Source of the DNA: Neolecta irregularis DAH-3 | Taxonomy: Eukaryota > Ascomycota > Neolectomycetes > Neolectales > Neolectaceae | Reading direction: 5' to 3' | DNA: 10,591 bases | NCBI GenBank assembly: GCA_001929475.1 | Contig: LXFE01004046.1 | Coordinates: 1-10,591 of the forward strand | Shown: in pieces, positions 7,551 through 10,591 of the stretch | Layout: each line of letters opens with the position of its first letter | Numbering within the stretch: position 1 is the first letter of the stretch | Made by a program: the position numbers and the translations under genes | The notes under the pieces: model-generated | Told to the model about the DNA's origin: nothing | Seen by the model: the letters and a program-made list of their open reading frames with translations, nothing else | Databases searched by the model: none

Positions 7551-9497
7551 ATGCAGTCTTTTGAGAATATGCAGGCGCAGAATATACAGCCGCAGAATCA
7601 ACATAAAGCCGAATACACGCTTCAGGGGACCATGCATTATCTGCAGAACGAATGGTACAAATTTGAAAGAGACCGCAACCATTGGGAGATTGAAAAAGCG
7701 GAAATGAAGGTGTGCTTTTCGTCTACCTGACTAACTGAAGATGCGAATAGCTAAACTCGAAGGTGAGAGTCGCGGGACTGCGCGATTGAACGATTCACTC
7801 TTACGACGAATCCAGATGCTTGAAAAGGCGCTATTTGACGAGCGGTACGTTGACCGTGTTTGACGACGACTAAGTCGCAGGCAAAAGCATTCTGTGAATT
7901 CAGAGGATCATTTGGGTATGCGTTTTGACTATGAAATTTACAATCAGCGCCACCACTAGTGCATTCTGAATCGCTCGTGGAATTTATAGAGATTGCAAAG
8001 CTACGCGAACCGGAGGGTCGATCGCGAAGCCGTGTGTTTCTCGAAAAGTGGTATCCCAAGACGACACTTTTTGACCCAAAGATGTTTACAGGAAGTTGCG
8101 TATTACACTTGCAAGACGAACATGGACTCGGTCCAAGTTGACCCGCCTTTTGTGCCGTATTATAAACCTCCGTCACCGCCGTCGTCTCTAGAGGAAGCGC
8201 CGGGTATTAACGGGGGCTCGATGCGTCGGAAACTAAAGCCCAAGACGCAGAAACCCGAAAATAAGCCGTCTATGCGGCGGCAGCTGGAGGAATGGGACAC
8301 CAACGATGAGATTGTTGGCTGGGATCTAAGCGACGAGGAAGATTTATCGCGGGCGATGGAGAACGCGGCGGAGCAGAGCAGCTGGAAGCCCCGATATGCA
8401 TTAAGAGGCCATCTTGGCGGTGTAAAGTGCCTTGAATTCATGCCGAATGTGCCCGCACTAGTGTCTGCTGGGGATGACGGGCTTGTGAAATGGTGGCGGC
8501 TGCCGAAGAAGGGATCTCTAAAGTAGGATTACGTGTTGCATGGCTGAGATGCAGGAACGTTGGCGAGATCCATGCAATTATGACATTTCGCGGACACCGG
8601 GGGATAGTAACGAGCCTGCAAGTGGATCGAGAGGGCAAGCACATTTATAGTGCAGGTCAAGACTGTACGATAATGGTGTGGCAAGCGCCCGAGTTTGACA
8701 TTGAGATCTATTCATCACTGGGTTTGCATGATTGTTGTCTGTTCTAAGTACACAGCGGAAGAGTATATGCATCCGAGGGTGTTTGTTGGGCACACGGATG
8801 CGATCTGGGATATCAAGCTGGCGCCGTCGTTGCCGCTGCTGGCGTCTGCGAGCGCGGATGGTGTTTTGAAGCTGTGGAATACGGAGCCTGGAGCGCCGTC
8901 GCCGCTGGTTGCGTCGTGGCGACACGACGATGGTGTCACGCCGATATCGATGAGTTTTATCACGAACGAGCGTATTGCCGTGGCGTGGAGTAATTGTGTT
9001 ATCGAGATTCGGGAGGTGGCGACGGGGCGGGTGGTGCAGGAGTTGCCGAGCGCTCAGACGTTTGATGGGACGAGGGAGACGCAGATCAACCGGATACTTG
9101 CCCTTCCTGTTGACAATATGATTATTTCAGCACACGAAGACCGGTACATCCGGTTCTTTGACATTGACTCTGGTACGGTGTGTGTGTAAGTGACTCACGT
9201 CAGGCCAGTGCACGTATTCGATGTTTGCGCATTTGGATGCCGTTTCTGCGATAGCGGCGTCGCCTGATGGGGAGACGTTGGTGTCTGGGGGTATGTCTTG
9301 GACGAACGGAATTGAGAGTAGGGCATGATGCGAGTATCCGTTTCTGGGACATGTTGGCGTCGAGGCAGTGTATCCAAGAGCTTTCGACGCACCGGTGCAA
9401 GTCTGACGAGGGAGTTTTGTGTCTGCGGTGGGATTCTAGCGGGTATATTGCGAGTGCTGGGGGGGATGGAGTAGTGAAACTTTACTGGCGGGAATGA
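7551..9497 (+). CDS. Striatin family WD40 scaffold (STRIPAK; Far8/PRO11-like)
   Basis: Regulatory B-type subunit of PP2A that scaffolds the STRIPAK complex. Exons 7551-7709, 7741-7844, 7881-7915, 7948-8047, 8082-8522, 8555-8721, 8756-9172, 9204-9290 and 9322-9497 give 561 residues in one frame. Near the N-terminus is the striatin signature [20 protein letters not shown] (22-41) and a coiled coil through about residue 87 (AKLEGESRG..., [12 protein letters not shown]). [16 protein letters not shown] (about 125-140) is the second conserved block, then an acidic linker, then WD40 repeats from about 237 to the end: [56 protein letters not shown] and VLCLRW/VKLYW. The eight introns are 31-36 nt. 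The third (7916-7947) could also end at 7959 in frame. The fourth uses a GTGGTA donor and the sixth a GTTTGC donor; both are fixed by frame and family similarity. Confidence 0.93.
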
Positions 9498-9524
9498 TCA
9501 CTTAATGATCACTTGGAATGATCA
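9493..9524. repeat. Short direct repeats over the striatin stop codon
   Basis: AATGATCACTT occurs twice back to back (9493-9503, 9504-9514), followed by a third partial copy, GGAATGATCA (9515-9524). The striatin TGA stop lies in the first copy. Each copy contains the palindrome TGATCA. This sits in the 105-bp spacer between two convergent genes, the striatin and alpha-tubulin genes. Confidence 0.7.
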
Positions 9525-9602
9525 ATCATCAATAATACATCATGTCAAAGAGTACTATTGCAAGCAATACATACCGACATAATTCCATCGACATCAGATC
9601 AA

Positions 9603-10591
9603 CTAGTAACCGTCGTCCTGGACGTCATCGGCAACCGAGTCCTGTGCGACCTCTTCGTAATCACGCTCCAAGGCGGCGAGGTCCTCTCTGGCCTCTGAGA
9701 ACTCGCCCTCCTCCATGCCCTCGCCGACGTACCAGTGAACAAAGGCGCGCTTGGAGTACATCAGGTCGAACTTGTGGTCGAGGCGGGTCCAGGCTTCAGC
9801 GATGGCGGTGCTGCAGTCAGCGGGGAGGGAGAGGGCGGGTACGTGTTTGAGAGCATGCAGAGGGATCTGTCTACGGGGGCGAGGTCGCCGGCGGGGACGA
9901 ACTGGGGGGGCTGGTAGCAGATGCCGATCTTGATGCCAGTGGGACACCAGTCGACGAACTGGATGGTGCGCTGGGTCTTTATGTGGGCGGCGGCATTGTG
10001 GACGTCGCGGGGGACGACGTCGCCGCGGTAGAGCAGACAGGTGGCCATGTACTTGCCCTTGCGGGGATCGCAGCGGACCTGGCGTTAGCGCGAAGCAGGG
10101 CCAGGGCACCATCTGGTTGTGGGGCTCGAAGCAGGCGTTTGTGATCTCTGCGACGGAGTTTGCCTCGTGGGCGGCCTTTGAGGCGGAGACGAGCGGGGCG
10201 TAGGCGACGAGGGGGAAGTGGACGCGCGGGTAGGGCACGAGGTTTGTCTGGAACTCTGTCAGGTCGACGTTGAGCGAGCCGTCGAAGCGCAGGGAGGCGG
10301 TGATGGAGGAGACGGCTGGGGTCAGCGGGGCTTACCGGGGACGCACCCTGGGCGATCAGGCGGTTGAGGTTGTCGTAGCTGGGGCGGCCGACGCGCAGGC
10401 TGGCCTTGCAGATGTCGTAGATGGCCTCGTTGTCGACCATGAAGGTGCAGTCGCTGTGCTCGAGGGTGGTGTGGGTGGTCAGGATGGCGTTGTACGGCTC
10501 GACGACGGAGGAGGACACGAGCGGCGCCGGGTAGACGGCGAACTCGAGCTTGCACTTCTTGCCGTAGTCGACGGCCAGGCGCTCGAGCAGC
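9603..10591 (-). CDS. Alpha-tubulin, C-terminal two thirds (5' end outside window)
   Basis: Microtubule subunit. Minus-strand exons 10591-10347, 10315-10110, 10078-9843 and 9810-9603 encode the last 297 residues or so of a protein usually near 450. Recognisable blocks in order: [67 protein letters not shown] with the catalytic Glu of [43 protein letters not shown] and [16 protein letters not shown]. The C-terminal tail is [10 protein letters not shown], ending in Tyr. Introns are 31, 31 and 32 nt with GCTGAC or GCTAAC branch sites 5-6 nt from the AG. Codons strongly favour C and G at third positions, unlike ORC5 or NOP2 nearby, as expected of a very highly expressed gene. Paralogue identity cannot be told from this part. 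Confidence 0.97.

Noticed and set aside
9979-10555. Long Arg/Pro-rich ORFs on the minus strand
   Set aside because: They are out-of-frame readings of GC-rich alpha-tubulin exons and run across its introns.
1-10591. Mobile elements, viral remnants, toxin genes, CRISPR or gene-cluster features
   Set aside because: None seen; every assigned gene is a conserved fungal housekeeping or regulatory gene.

Overview
This is nuclear DNA of a fungus, most likely an ascomycete or basidiomycete with a compact genome. The evidence is the gene set: ORC5, mitoribosomal mS33, an NCE101-type small membrane protein, a PIN4-type RRM/R3H protein, ADF/cofilin, NOP2, striatin and alpha-tubulin. Every gene is broken by very short GT...AG introns, and intergenic spaces are small. 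I see no plasmid, phage, transposon, CRISPR or bacterial operon features. The genus cannot be fixed from the sequence alone; an early-diverging ascomycete or a basidiomycete yeast both fit.

Layout: (1) ORC5, minus strand, start codon at 1392, 3' end beyond base 1. (2) A 132-bp head-to-head promoter region. (3) mS33 (1525-1931, +). (4) NCE101-like gene (2093-2317, +). (5) A gap of about 1 kb (2318-3305) with no gene I can assign, ending in a pyrimidine-rich promoter. (6) PIN4-like gene (3306-4656, +). (7) Cofilin (4942-5509, +). (8) NOP2 (5695-7493, +). (9) Striatin homologue (7551-9497, +), starting only 57 bp after NOP2. (10) Alpha-tubulin (9603-10591, minus), converging on striatin, with its 5' part outside the window.

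I reconstructed 29 introns by hand; reading frame and family similarity agree at each. 27 of them are 31-39 nt and the other two are 48 and 53 nt. 28 end in AG. The exception is the last ORC5 intron, which appears to end in GG. Twelve of the 29 donors begin GTAC instead of the usual GTRA. Six-frame ORF calling splits nearly every gene here, so the spliced models are the main value of this annotation.

The genes are ordinary housekeeping functions (replication origin, mitochondrial translation, RNA control, actin turnover, rRNA methylation, STRIPAK signalling, microtubules) and do not form one pathway. I found no new multi-gene system. The points worth a second look are the splicing signals, the ORC5 acceptor, the unexplained gap at 2318-3305 and the very tight NOP2-striatin junction.
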